Below the pieces are notes generated by a model. The model did not search any database, was not told where the DNA came from, and worked only from the letters and a program-made list of their open reading frames with translations. Positions 1-12,100 of a stretch of 64,000 nt of DNA are shown piece after piece. The first letter of the stretch is position 1, and each line of letters begins with the position of its first letter. Origin of the DNA: Macrostomum hystrix (taxonomy: Eukaryota > Platyhelminthes > Macrostomidae); the NCBI GenBank assembly GCA_950097015.1, contig CATNEN010000002.1:434001-498000 (forward strand), written 5' to 3'. Both the position numbers and the translations under genes were made by a program.

Positions 1-449
1 AGGCGTTCTCGGCGTTGCCTGCGTACGCCGATCTGCGCCGCTGCATGGCCTGGATTCGTCAGCGCGAGGACCAGCTGAGACGCTCGCAGCAGCTGCCTGC
101 CGGCGCTGACCTCGCGGCCGTCAGCGACGTCGCCGAACTGCTGCGCCGATTGTGCGCCTCCGTCATCGATCAGCGAGTCCAGATTAACGCATGCGAAGCT
201 GCCAGAGCCAGCCTGGCTGCCGGCGAGGAGCGAGAGACCTTCGACGGGCTGCTGGGCGAGCTTGACTCCGCCTATCGCGCCCTCCTGCAGGCGGCCAACC
301 GTCGCCAGGCTGAGACTGAGGACCTGCTGGCCTTCATGGAGAGCGCGGAGGCTGAGGTGGCCTGGCTGGTTGAGAAGGAGGCCGAGCTGCTCGGGCACGA
401 CTGGGGCACCGCAAGTCTGGAGACAGACGATGTGGAAGTCTACTTTAAG
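1..449 (+). CDS. Spectraplakin exon: plakin-domain spectrin repeat (partial at left edge)
   Basis: The exon is open from the window edge (codons begin at base 3) to a donor AAG|GTGAGA, ending in phase 0. The product is helical with Leu/Glu/Arg heptads and Trp residues (AWIRQREDQL, AEVAWLVEKEAELL), typical of the spectrin-like repeats of the plakin domain. It ends VEVYFK, which joins directly to KLMESLE in the next exon; plectin and MACF1 have the same kind of join before the SH3-containing repeat. The exon start is outside the window. Confidence 0.85.
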
Positions 450-1821
450 GTGAGATAATTTACCCGTGATCTGGAGCTGAAAATTTGTCACTTATCAATT
501 AAAATTTGTTAGTTTTCACATCTAGGAGAATTCCATTATTAAGTTTTCGCACATATTTTTTTAAAACTATCTTCAGGTTGCAAATTCTTATGCATAAAAG
601 CATGCTGTGTCATGAACTCAATAAAATATTATTTGCACATGAAATTTTAATAAAGACGTCGAGATTCGACTAGTATTTTCAAGATTACACATCACATCGG
701 TTTTTAAAAGCTGGAAAACTTTGTCTCGATCCGTTCGGTTTTAGAATTGCTACAATCGGCTGAAGGTATTTAAGAAAATTGCGCTTCTGAAATTGGTACT
801 TTCTCAGTTCAGCTCACAGTAGCACTGCCACAGTAGTTATAGTATGCTATTTTTGTCGTGACAGTGACAAAAAATCTAATAATTTTGTCCAAGCACCTTT
901 GAAAAAGAGACTAATAGTTTCTAAGCAAAGTTTTCACCTGTGCATCGCTGTTACACAGGTAGGCTCACATATAATGTCAGTAATTAGTTTTAGACTTATA
1001 AAAATACACTTACCTTTGGTTGCTAGTATCCAAGCTCTACCTGCATTACACAACCGTTTTCCAATTTCATTTCTAAAGCATTTAATCAGAGAAGTTTTGT
1101 TAAAAAGCACTCCACCATCGCATTGTTAACCTTTATGATCACAATAACATGCACATTGTTGTCTCTGTGCCCTGTCTTTGTTGTGCTAACTCATGAACCT
1201 CCCAATAATCAGGTTAAGAATCTGTCCTAAATATTACTCCTATGTCTTTATTGCTCTCGTCAATAATGTCCCCTTTGTCAAATGAGGACAGTTGTTTTGT
1301 ACTTTGGCAGTGAGTGGCATCTGCATCTAACACCGATGACCCTGAGCTCGATTCGGCGGCGAGGCCACATTCACTGGAGGAAAGCCTTAGAGAGAAGGCT
1401 TGGGGGATTGTTGTGCAATTTACGCCATTTAGAGCCAAGCATCTCAGTCACAGTGAGAGTGTACATTGCCTGACAATCAAAGCACATAGTCGTTAGAGTG
1501 TGCTCATGGGTCAGCGCATTGGGATGAATGACCTCCTCGCTGGCTGCAGGACGAATGTCGTCAAACGATGCGTCCTACAAATAATAATTGTTCTGTATTT
1601 AGGACAGTATTTAGAAAAATTCCATACACTTGCATGCAGTCTTTCCGTATAAAAGTACTAATGTTTTCTTCAGCTTCTGCTGGCCCCAATATTATTGCTT
1701 TGTTTGTGTTCCTATTAACGCCCTGAAAAATCAACATTAAGAACTTACAGTTGAGTAAACGGATTTGAGCACATTTAAGATAGTCAAAAACCCACTGCTC
1801 ATCACTGCTCATCACCTCCAG
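450..1821 (+). other. Intron with a SINE copy
   Basis: AT-rich intron between two plakin-domain exons. About 1305-1560 is a diverged copy of a tRNA-derived SINE also found at 43536, 45056 and 57262. Small open frames here have no recognisable product. The acceptor at 1819-1821 follows a pyrimidine-rich CACTGCTCATCACCTCCAG tract. Confidence 0.7.
1305..1560 (+). mobile_element. tRNA-derived SINE, family 1 (diverged)
   Basis: Shares CCCTGAGCTCGATTCGGCGG, GCGAGGCCACATTCACTGGA and CCTCCTCGCTGGCTGCAGGA with the 57262 copy. More diverged, so older. Confidence 0.7.
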
Positions 1822-2477
1822 AAACTCATGGAGAGCCTGGAGAGTCGCGAGGCCCAGTTCAACGCCGTCATCGGGCAGGGCGCCGAATTGCGTCGTCGCG
1901 GCCACCCGGCTGAGGCCACGGTTCACGAGACATCGGCCAGGATGGAGCAGCAGTGGACCTGGTTTCTCAGCCTCACAAACTGCCTGGAGCATCACCTGGA
2001 GATGGCGGTCAGGTCTGGACAATTCTTTGCCATTGCCAGAGAGCTCAATGATTGGACCGAGCACACTCAGCAGCGGATGAGCACGGAGTTCCTCCTGCAC
2101 GAGGGTCACAGCTCCGAGGAGGGTCACGAGATGCTTCGAGGCCTTCGAGCCGTTCGTGAGCAGCTGCTTCAGAAGTCAGCGGAGCTCGAGCACCTCAATG
2201 GGGAGGCTGTCCACCTGGCGCCAGTGCCAATTAGGCGCAATCAGCGCTACGAATCATTGAAAGGAGCAACAGGTGCCAGAACCCTGTGCGGCTTTCAGCA
2301 CCTGGCCCAGGGCGAGCCCCTGGAGCTGCTAGACGCGAGCGGGCCGAAGTGCTTGGCTCGGCCGCGCCAAGGACCTCCGATTTGGCTGCCGGCACTCTGC
2401 ATCCGTCTGTCCGGCCCCTGCCCGGAGGCAAGCGACGCTGCTAAGAAGCTCGGAGCAAAGTTTCAGCATTTGGAAAA
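1822..2477 (+). CDS. Spectraplakin exon: spectrin repeats and degenerate SH3 of the plakin domain
   Basis: 218 codons, phase 0 in, phase 2 out (donor GAAAA|GTGAGT). The first two thirds are spectrin repeat (LMESLESREAQFN, MEQQWTWFLSLTNCLEHHL). After APVPIRRNQRYESL comes an SH3 of the type embedded in plakin domains: TLCGF, GEPLELLD, then WLPALCI and an EASDAAKKL helix that re-enters the spectrin fold. In vertebrate plakins the matching positions read ALCDYKQ, KGDEC and VPSVCF. The usual aromatic ligand-binding residues look lost, as in other plakin SH3s, where the domain packs on the rod rather than binding proline peptides. I start at 1822 because an in-frame TAA lies at 1756-1758 and the phase fits the previous exon. 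Confidence 0.85.
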
Positions 2478-2906
2478 GTGAGTTGGCCTCGTTTTCTATT
2501 AGCTCGTAGCAACCGCTGCCCATTAGCTTAGATTCACAAACGTACCCGTGAGTCATTTTCATCAATTCCTCATCATCAAGAGCCGCTGACTCTTTTCTAA
2601 CTCTCCACACCAATGTCCCTAAAGCTTGACGGGGGGGATTTTCTCATCGCTGGATGCCTGTCGACTGAAAAAAGACTCGAAAAATCGCCTCAAACAATCA
2701 CTGCCATTTCGCCACAGCTATAGTTTATATTATTCATTAGGGAGGTTGTGGTCCATTTGTTTAGGCTTGGACTTCTGACAGATAGAGAGAGGTCAGGAGT
2801 TCGATTTTCAAACCCAGGAGAAACAATTTTTGTTCTTAGTGTTCTTAGGCTTGGTGTGATTTCTATCCATTCCTGATTATCCTAAGCCCCAATGAACTCA
2901 CAACAG
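2478..2906 (+). other. Intron with tRNA-like SINE fragment
   Basis: About 2738-2830 resembles the tRNA-related head of the second SINE family seen at 61889 and 63215 on the other strand, including a B-box-like GAGTTCGATTTTC. Nothing else recognisable. Confidence 0.5.
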
Positions 2907-3195
2907 ACTCATGCAGCGACGTGAATTGCGCATTCGTGAGCAACTGGTTCGCGCTGCAATGACCAGTCTGCTGCAGCAACCGCAGGAGGAGCTGGCCGCC
3001 CTACCCCTGGAGCATCGGAGGGCTCTCCTGGACTCCCTCAACCAGGACGCTGGCAAGCTGCTGCTGGATATGAAGGTGGAGGGCATCGCCCCCTTGGATA
3101 GTCAAGCTTTCACCTCTGACCTGGACGCCTGCAATGACGCGTTCTTCAGGCTAGCTCGCGGAGCCGGCAGGTTTGCTGATTCCGGCCGGCTGCAG
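2907..3195 (+). CDS. Spectraplakin exon: plakin-domain spectrin repeat
   Basis: The acceptor is CACAACAG|ACT and the donor CTGCAG|GTGAGC. The first base completes a Lys codon with AA from the previous exon (phase 2 to 2), and the exon ends in phase 0. The product LMQRRELRIREQLVRAAMTS to FADSGRLQ is an amphipathic helix pair continuing the repeat after the SH3. Confidence 0.82.
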
Positions 3196-3277
3196 GTGAG
3201 CTGAGCGAGCTTTTACTTGGGTTAGACGTCAAGAAATGAGTTTCTTCGTTATAATTTATCGAGTCAATTTCTTTCAG

Positions 3278-3688
3278 GAGGAGCTGGAGCGTCTCGACTC
3301 TAAGCTGGCGAGCTTTGAGGCTCGAATGCGTGCGCTGACGTCCGCTGGCGGCCCAGACGATCTGCCCTCCTTGGAAGCCGCTGTAGCTGAGCAGAACTCT
3401 CTGGAGTCCCAGCTCAGCGGTCTAGAATGGGAGATGAACTACCTGCGCCAGCGGCTGCAGCAGGAGCTCGGCGTCCTGCCAGAGTCGTTTCAACTGCTTG
3501 AGAGGCGGCGAGCCAGCGTCTGGGACGTGGCGCACGAACAAGTTCGACGCCTGCAATCGGCCAGAGATTTTCTAGCTCAATTGGAGGGCCTGGCATCAAG
3601 ACTGGCCCAGGCTGAGCAGCTGCTAACTGAGAGCCGAATCTTCCCGGTGCGAGAAGCTGAGCTGCACAGACACCTGACCAGTTTGCGG
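3278..3688 (+). CDS. Spectraplakin exon: plakin-domain spectrin repeat
   Basis: 137 codons, phase 0 at both ends (TTTCAG|GAGGAG ... TTGCGG|GTGAGA). Long Glu/Gln/Leu/Arg helices (EELERLDSKLASFEARM, LQSARDFLAQLEGLASRL) continue the plakin-domain rod. The 82-bp upstream intron and about 108-bp downstream intron are short and carry nothing else. Confidence 0.83.
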
Positions 3689-3796
3689 GTGAGAACACCT
3701 GGATATCGACAAAATGAATTATTCTATTAGTATGCAATTAAATATGCTGATAGACTTTATCCGCTTCGCACCCAACCCATTTCACTCCGCCTGTAG

Positions 3797-6700
3797 AACG
3801 TGCAGCAAATACTAAACGCCGCCCGAGCCGAACTGAACTCAGCAGAAGCCGCACCGCAGCTGAGCAAGCTGGTTCGACCCATCGGCGAAAAGTGGCGCCG
3901 GTTGAATGAAACCGCGGAGCAGAGACTCGCTCTCCTGGGCCACTGCTCCAGCCAGTTCGACAGCTACATGCGCCTGGCCAAGCAGTTCTCCGTCTGGCTC
4001 GCTGGATGTCATCGCCGTCTGCAGGCAGCCGCGCCAAATGATCCCGAAATTATCACGGAGGTCGGGAAATCAGCAGAGCAGGCGGGCGCTGATCTCGCCA
4101 GCCTCAATTCTACTGGCAACGAGCTGATCAGGGTGGCGCGAAACTATGATTTCTACTGCCAAAACGGCAGCGGCTCCAGCAGCGAAGGTGGGGCCGAGCA
4201 GCTCCAAGAAGAGCTTGCACGCCTGAACGGCGACTTTCAAAAACTAGTTGCGTCGCTGGAGCATCGCCAGAAGGTACTCTTGGCGAACAGGCAGCCTGAT
4301 TTAAGTCACGAAAGCGGTAACCTCGGTAGCTATGGAGACGCACACAGCGGCTACCAAGAGGTACCTAAACATGCCGTTTTAACTAACACACCTAGTCCAG
4401 CGTTTGGTGTGGCTAACCAGTTTGCTTCTGCAACAACTGTCAGAGACAGTCGCGACGGCTGGTCCGTTGCCGCTTTCTCTTCAGTCACCGAAGAGGCCGT
4501 ACAAGAGGCAGGCACAGCGCTGCTAGTTGGCAGCGACAGGGCGGTTCCTCTAACCCAGTTGCGCAGCCCGGTGCAGCTCACGGCGAGCACGACTGTGTCT
4601 CCTGTAGCCATGGTCACAGTGCACCCGCCCCCGGCTTTGCAGTCGCACAGATCAGGCGCGATCGATCGAAGTAAAATGGGTGGGGAAGAGACGATTAACT
4701 TCCCCAGAGCAGAGGAGGAGCTCCCGCTGAGCGCTCGCGGGTTTGAAAAGGCGCAGACAACGGCCGTTATAAGTGGAGGAAGTGAATCGATTGCCAGACC
4801 AGGGGAATTTGCTCCGCTGCCGGGACAGACTATTGTGAAACAGGAGCAGGCTAAAGCTGCGGCAATGGCGGCCGCAATGGCAGAGCAGCAACAGCAGCAG
4901 CAGCCGCAATCAATGCAACGAAAGCGACGATTAACTAGCGAAGAAGTGCCTGACGAAGAGACAGTTCGTAAGCAGCCACAGCAGCAGCAGCAGCAAGGCC
5001 AGCAACTGAAGGCTCTGCGTATTGATACTTCTCCTGAGGCAACAGCAGTGTCGACTACAGCGTCCAGGCCTGCTGCAACAGCTCCCACGCTAAATGAGCT
5101 GCTGACCCGCGGCCTGGTAGACGAGACATCAGGCTTACTGGTGCTCCCACTGCCAGGCGCGCCTTTCACTATAGCTGAAGCGTTGAATCGCGGCCTCATT
5201 GATCCTGTTCTATCGACGATTGTGGACCCCGACACTGGCGCCCAGGTACCTCTGGATCGGGCGATCGCCACAGGTCTCTTGAACCCAGACACCGGCAGTG
5301 TACGGTGTCGGAGCAGTGGACAAAATCTTACATTCGCAGACGCTATCCTGGAAGGCCTGGTGCCGGAAGAAACGCCAATGGCCACAGGTCACATGACTTT
5401 TGAAGAGGCCCTTAGCCGAGGATTTGTTGACTACAAGCGCAACATGCTGGAACTGCCGGGCCGTCCGGCCGTGCCGATCGATCGGGCAATCGCATCGGGC
5501 TGGATCGATCCGCCCCAGTCCGTCACCAGCGTTCGCAGCAAGGAGCGCCGCACTCCGACATCCCTGAACGAGGGCAGCTCCCGCTCGGTAATCGGCTCCA
5601 GACGAAACGCTGATACAGCGAGTGAAGGCAGCGAACTGACAGATGTAACACAGCTGCCAGGGGCTGGAGCAGCCTCTGGAGGACCGTTCTTGGACTCACC
5701 GGCCCCATCGTCGTCAATAGTAACATCCACCGCAGGATCGGAGCTGTCTGTTCTTGCCAGCACATTGCTCGCCCGTCGCACTGCGGTGCCAGCCGCATCC
5801 GCACCGCCTACAACAGATTCTGGGTCAAAGGCCAGCCAGTCTAGCCAGCCGCAGCAGCAGCAGCAGCAGCCTTCGAAACAGCAGTCAAGTGGAAAACAGT
5901 CTTCTAGCACTGACAGAAAGAATGGCGCCGATGCCAGAGAAGATCGCGACGACGGTAGGCCAGCGGGTGTGCAGCCGAGTGACATTGGTAGCTTTAGCAT
6001 GGTTGACAGTGGTCTGGAAAGAAACTGCGTGCTGGACATGCTGTGCCTGAAGCACGGCAGCACCAAAATTCCAGGCCGCGTTACTAGTCAGATGCTACTT
6101 AGCGGCGATGTGGATCTAGCTTCGGGAACTCTGAAGGATCCAGAAAGCCTGCAGCGCATCACTATTGTTGAGGCCATTCGAAAGCGGAGTGCCTACGCTA
6201 CTGTAGTGACTGTTGGCAAAGGAAAAATGTACGTGGAGCAGTACGATAGTCGGCATCACATGCACGAGATTCAGGGCGTCTACGACTCGTACAACCGTAC
6301 CAGAGTTTCTGTGTTTGAAGCTCTCGAGCGTGGCCTGATTGACCCGGTGCGGGCAACTTATCTGGACACAAAGACTGGCTACGTGTCTGTCCTGACCGAT
6401 GCCATGCGCGAGGGCCAGGTGCAAACCATACCACTGTCTCGCGCTCCCAGCAGTTTGACTCATCCGTTCGACAACTATCACGCTAGGACCATTGAGGAGG
6501 AGCTGACTCTTGAAATGCCTCACAAGCTGCCAAAAGATGTTCGCGACTCCGTTTCCGCCGAATCGAAGCAGCAGCCGGCGCGGAAGCAACCGCCGCAGCC
6601 GCAGGAGCAGCAGGAGCCGTTGGTTGCGGTGAGCACAGCGGCAACTTCGGTGCTGAATCAACCAGCTGCCGACCCAATGGACTCGTCAAGTCAGCCGCAG

Positions 6701-6841
6701 CGATTCCGACTGGGCCAGGGCTACGAGCTGACAGCCAATGGCCAGGTGAAAGATCCTAGCGGCGCTCTCATCTCCCTGGAGACGGCTGAGAAGCTCGGCA
6801 TCCTGACTGTGGCCGGCTCGGCCGCCGATCCAATGTCGCAG
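3797..6841 (+). CDS. Spectraplakin exon: last plakin-domain helices, disordered linker, first plakin repeats
   Basis: 1015 codons, phase 0 both ends (CTGTAG|AACGTG ... TCGCAG|GTATGG). Residues about 1-165 are spectrin-like (IGEKWRRLNETAEQRL, FSVWLAGCHRRL). About 166-430 is a low-complexity linker with poly-Gln runs near 4888-4906 and 4976-4995. Plakin repeats start near 5086 (LNELLTRGLVDETSGLLVLP, IAEALNRGLIDPVLSTIVDP, VPLDRAIATGLLNPDTG) and continue to about 5515. A second linker with poly-Gln (5850-5870) is followed by more divergent plakin repeats from about 6010 to 6440 (VFEALERGLIDPVRATYLD). The end (TANGQVKDPSGALISLETAE) begins another repeat that continues into the next exon. In vertebrate plakins these repeats can bind intermediate filaments; the partner here is unknown. 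Confidence 0.88.
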
Positions 6842-7356
6842 GTATGGCGCGCTGTGACGGCTGGCTGCAGCCTGATTCTCTGGCTCAGGCCATTGTTGTG
6901 GCCAGAGACAGGCTGATCGGAGACCCGAATAATAATAGTTAACTAATTGTATTGCTAAACCTTGCAGCTTGAATTGACATAACAATAGCTCTCTAAGTAA
7001 ACTGAAAACTCAGATTTTTTCAAGGTTTAGCAATGGGCATGAAGTGCTTGAGATTTGTAAGAATATATTAGATTTATGTCGCGTTACTAAGCAGCTCAGA
7101 TATTGGCAACATTGAAGGCATTATTAAAAATTTAATTATTTAATTTACTCTTTACTCTTGGTCGATGGGTTGCTATAACGGCACGTCTACTTTATTCTCG
7201 CAAAAGTCTCTTTTGCTTGTGTTGTATATGCATTATTCCTTTTTCCTATTTGGTGCGTGTCCAGTGTTATTCCACAGAGCTCTATATTTCTCATTGTCTC
7301 CGCCCAACTTGCAGCGCTAAATCCCATTCGCTACTCTCCACCCTCACTGGTTGCAG
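6842..7356 (+). other. Intron
   Basis: 515 bp, AT-rich then pyrimidine-rich before the acceptor at 7354-7356. No repeat or gene recognised. The open frame at 7217-7663 is a frame shadow of the next exon. Confidence 0.6.
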
Positions 7357-8454
7357 GCCTCTGACGCGGCTGTCTCCACACAGCCAACTTCGCACGCCTT
7401 TGGTGACGGTTTTTCTCAGCCTCCGCCTCTCCCCGCCTCTCCCACCCGCCCCGTTCCGCCCCATCATCCGATTGTCTCCGCCACTGCCGACCACCCTGGC
7501 ACCGACGACCAGTTGCATCTGCAGCAGCAAATCAGCTCGATGCGGATGCCGCGAGCTGGCGCTGATGTTCTCGGCCAAGCTTCGGGCACAGCGCCGCAAA
7601 ATATGTTCGGCGACAGGCGCCTCGGTAACCGCCATCAACGGCCGGACGAAGATTTCCCAATGACGGAAGAGGAGCAGTTGAAGCTGGAGCAGCAGTTCAA
7701 TGCGTTGCATGCACTGGCGGATGAGCTGGCTTTGGACGAGGATGAGGCAAGCCAGGGTGCCCCAAATCAGGAAGACTCGACCAGCATCGCAAGGCAACCA
7801 CTCGCGAGCAGTCTTCGAGCTCAATGGGCGTCTTCTGATCGACCGTCAGCTCTTCAAGTGGCCACTGAGGGCGCCTTTAACCCCAGCCTGCTCTGCTGCT
7901 ACCGCCCGGACTCGCTGGAACCCGTGTCCCTGGCTCGTGCTATTCGCGACGACTTTCTCAGCGGACAGGGCACTAAACTGCTAGTCAATTCGGCACCTGG
8001 AAGCGCCACAGAAATTAGTCTGCGTCAGGCGCTCGAATTGGGCATTGTAAATCGGAATGATCGAGATGAAGACCAGCTCACTGAACGACTGGCTAACGGT
8101 TCCCTTCGCGTCGCTTGCGCGCCCTACGCTGGCTGTCTGTACCTTCGACGGCTAGTGGAGGACAACTGGGATCCTGCGCGGCTGCTGTTCGCCGATCCGG
8201 CCGGACGTCTGGTGACGTTTCCGCAGGCCGTGGAGTCCGGCATTCTCTCCCCGGATCTCGTACTGGTTCGCGACCTCAGCTCCGGAGAGTCGCTGAGGCT
8301 GGCAACGGCGCTGCACCGTGAATTGGTGCATCCGGTGACCGGAGCTGTGCTGGACACGAACACCGGCTGCTCGGCTCCGTTGGAAGAGGCCGCTCGCATT
8401 GGAGTCATCACTGCTCCGCACGAGAAACAGCTGGCCAGATCCACTGGCGAACAG
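7357..8454 (+). CDS. Spectraplakin exon: plakin repeats
   Basis: 366 codons, phase 0 both ends (TTGCAG|GCCTCT ... GAACAG|GTATGG). A Pro/Ser/Gln-rich leader of about 160 residues precedes at least four divergent plakin-repeat units: VSLARAIRDDFLSG, ISLRQALELGIVNRND, VTFPQAVESGILSPDLVLV and LRLATALHRELVHPVTGAVL, ending with LEEAARIGVI. The pattern is the plakin [hydrophobic]-x-x-A-[IL]-x-x-G-[LI] with a following D/P-rich turn. Its donor is the same CAG|GTATGG as the previous plakin-repeat exon, which fits exon duplication, though this is inference. Confidence 0.85.
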
Positions 8455-9195
8455 GTATGGCCCACACTTCTATTTTTCTAATCGAACAATACGGATTTGT
8501 GTTCTAGTCTGTTGCACCGCATTGGACTAAAAACAGGAAATGTCACAATTTAATTTTCAGGCCTACTATTACTACGTAGGTTGGAAGAACAATGAACCCT
8601 TAGAAAAAATGTATTCTAATCTGTATTCTGCCTGAACTATATTGATAAAAAGGTTAAATTCTTCGTTACTTAAGCCTACTACTATAACATACCCTCGATG
8701 AAAAACCGTGAATAAAATGATAAGATAATTTCGGAAATTTCCTAACTCAAAGAAGCACTCACTCTGATAAAACAACTACACTCAATTCTAAAGACTTGCA
8801 TGGCTTTTTAGGCTGAAAACTTTAGAAGACACTATGAGAATACTGATTAGATGCTATCGTCTAGTTTTAATGAAACACATTAGCGTTAAAAAATGCGCAC
8901 TTTATATGCATTAAAAAATTCTAAACTAGGCAAACAATTATTTGTTATTTTTGCACAGAATTTGTAAAAGCTACATAATTATATAAATGGCACCTCTCGT
9001 CCTATTATCGCGCTAACAAAGGCTAGAAAATATTTGATTTGCACGCTGAGTATAAATTTATTGTGTACAGATTTAACGATGTCAGTTTTGCTGGAAAAAA
9101 TATTTGTGAGTCAATTTTACCTATGTTATAATAGTGAACGTTTCGAAGGTATAAAATTTATGTTACCTTGAAAAATTGTTTGCCAATCGGCCCAG
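8455..9195 (+). other. Intron
   Basis: 741 bp of AT-rich sequence; nothing recognised. The acceptor (GGCCCAG|GTTCCC) has a poor pyrimidine tract, so the next exon start is less certain than the others. Confidence 0.6.
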
Positions 9196-12100
9196 GTTCC
9201 CGATAGCAGCCCGCGCAGCAGCAAAAGCAGCAGCAGCAGCGGTGGCGGAGGCCCCAGTAGCTCTGAAGCGCGGCCGCCGCTGCCGCGCAGAGGCAGTGCA
9301 GAAATAGTTCAGACTGACCCGAACACACCGGGAACTTTTAGCCATACAGGGACAATCCCTTTAGGCTTCTCTGTCGGGATGTTCCCTAACTGCCTGGCTG
9401 TTCGCCTGGGTGAAAGAGGCGAGGTGACATTGTTTAACTTTAGTCGTTCTCAGTCGCCATCAATAGATCAAGACCCTCTGCTGGTTGGTCCCGGCAGCTA
9501 CCGTGCCGGTCTTGGCGCGGACTTTCAGCCAGTGCTGCTGTTCTTCGACAGTGACAACGGAGCGACGCTACATTTCGGAGACTGCCTTCAACGAGGCCTC
9601 TTCCACCTCATTGAGTCAACTGTTCTTGAAGAATTTTCTAGAGTCACTATCTTGAGCGAAGCGTTGAGCGACGGACTTGTGCATCCGCGCAGCGGAGACC
9701 TGATGAGTCACAAGCATCAGCATCGCGTACCCAATTTGGATTTTTCGCGAGCTCTGCGCGCCGGCAGACTAGTTTTGCGCCTGGCAGCTGAGCTCGCTGC
9801 GACCGTGCAGTCAGTCGACTCCCTGCCGACGCCCGTAGCTGACTCTCTGGCCGAAACTTTGAAACTCGAGTTGAGTCCTCTGGGCTTGTGGCACAGCTAC
9901 GCCGGTATCGAAGATCCGGCCTCCGGAGCTCGTCTGTCTCTCAGCGAAGCTGTTCGCCGAGGCCTCATCAGCCAGACAGAGGCTGACGCACTTTTGAAGC
10001 GCTTACTGCCAAGCTTTCGTGAACTGGCCGAATCCTACGATCCAGTGCGTCGGTTTCTTGTGAATCCAGCGAACGGACAGTTCATCAGTTTAGTGGAAGC
10101 TGTGCGACTCGGCCTACTCACAATAGACCAGCTGCACGAACTTCAGAGGTGCAGGTGCACCGAGTCGCAGTTCTTTTGCGACGATATTTTGGACCAGGAA
10201 ATCGGCTGGCAAGCTTCGGCTAGCGAACTGAACGGATTATCGGACTGGCGCGACTCTCGCACAGCGATTTCCAGCGCCAAGCAGGTCAGGAAGCGTGCTC
10301 AAATCCTTAGCGACAGTGAAAGCAACGCCGCAACTCACGGAGAGTTGACAGTCAGCGGCGACCGCCTAGGGACAGCTGTTTCCGAGCTGAGTCAGCCTGA
10401 GCAAACTCACCCATTGCCACCCCAGGCCAAGTTGGCAAAAGTGTCGTCGCTTGAGGACGCACTGAGTCAGCCAAGTCACGCTGGCACTACAACGAGCGAC
10501 TCGGCACTTTCACACCCGGCAGACAGAAGTAGCGATATCACTCGTGGTCATGAGAGTGGTGTGAAGCATGCTCAAGTGGCCCTAGTGGAGAGACAATCCG
10601 GTATTACTCGAGTGCTGTCTGAGACTGATTCACCCGTTAGCCCGTCATCCCCTACAGCAGAGCCAATGGATTATGAAAGCATAGCCAAAAATGCGGCATC
10701 TAAATTGACTAGAACCAGTCAGCAACCTATTAGGGAATCGGATCAATCAGAAAATGTGCCAGATGGAGGCATTATTCAGCCAACCCAGAAGCCGACCCAG
10801 AATTTTAATCAATTTCATAGAAAACAGAAGCAGGAATTGACCGAGCAGCAAATGACTGGAGCAAAACATTCTGACCAACAACTGGAAAAGGGCATGTCAG
10901 AATCCGGTCAGCAAGGATTCTTGTCAGGATCTGGTCAGCAACAAGATGAAGGTTTTTCAGGATTCATTGAGCAGCAAGATGGAAGCTTGCAAGAATCAGG
11001 TCAGCAACGAGACGTAAGCTTGCCAGAATATGGTCAGCAAAAATATGGAAGCTTGTCAGGATCTGGTCAGCAGCAAGACGGAAGCTCGCTAGGACCAGGT
11101 CAGCAGCAAGACGAAAGTTTGTCAGGATCCGGTCAGCAGCAAGACGGACACTTGCCAAAATTCGGTCAGCAAGACGCAATCTTGTCAGGATCAGGTCAGC
11201 AACAAGACGCAAGCTTGTCAGGATCTGGTGAGAAGCCAGACAGAACATTGCTAGGACCAGGTCAGCAGCAAGACGCCAGCTTGTCAGGATTCGGTCAGCA
11301 ACAAGACTCCAGCTTGTCAGGATCTTGTCAGCAACAAGACGCAAGCTTGTCAGGATCTGGTGAGAAGCCAGACGGAACATTGCTAGGATCAGGTCAGCAG
11401 CAAGACTCAAGCTTGCCAGGATCTGGTCGGCAGCCAGACGGAGCCTTGCTAGAACCAGATCAGCAAAAAGAATCAAGCTTGTCAGGTTTAGGTCAGCAGC
11501 AAGACGGAAGCTTGTCAGGATCCGGTCAGCAACGAGACGGTAGCTTGTCAGGATCCGGTCAGCAACAAGACGGAAGTTTGTCAAGTTCAGATCAGCAACA
11601 AGGACGCTTTTCAGGATCCGGTGAGCAACAAGACGAAAGCTTGTCAGGATCTTGTCAGCAGCAAGATGGACAATTGCCAAAATCCGGTCAGCAAGACGCA
11701 ATCTTGTCAGGATCAGGTCAGCAGCCAGACGGAACCTTGCTAGGACCAGGTCAGCAGCAAGACGCAATCTTGTCAGGATCCGGTCAGCAGCCAGACGCAA
11801 GCTTGTCAAGATCTGGTCAGCAGCATGACGTAAGCTTGTCAGGATCCGGTCAGCAACAAGACTCCAGCTTGTCAGTATCTGGTCAGCAGCCAGACGGAAC
11901 CTTGCTAGGATCCGGTCAGCAACAAGACGCAAGCTTGTCAGGATCTGGTCAGCAAAAAGAATCAAGCTTGTCAGGATCCGGTCAGCAACAAGACTCCAGC
12001 TTGTCAGGATCTGGTCAGCAGCCAGACGGAACCTTGCTAGGATCCGGTCAGCAACAAGACGAAAGCTTGTCAGGATCTGGTCAGCAAAAAGAATCAAGCT

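Noticed and set aside
1765-1821. Start of the second plakin-domain exon upstream of 1822
   Set aside because: An in-frame TAA at 1756-1758 limits it, and only the acceptor at 1821 matches the phase and the YFK-KLMESLE continuity.
4351-5385. 344-residue antisense open frame opposite the plakin-repeat exon
   Set aside because: Ser/Cys-rich composition is the complement of the sense Ala/Gln/Ser codons; the sense strand has clear plakin repeats.
6842-6916. Extension of the plakin-repeat exon to the stop at 6914-6916
   Set aside because: TCGCAG|GTATGG is a good donor, and the next exon continues in phase 0 with more plakin repeats. The extension is intron read-through, though a short alternative terminus cannot be excluded.
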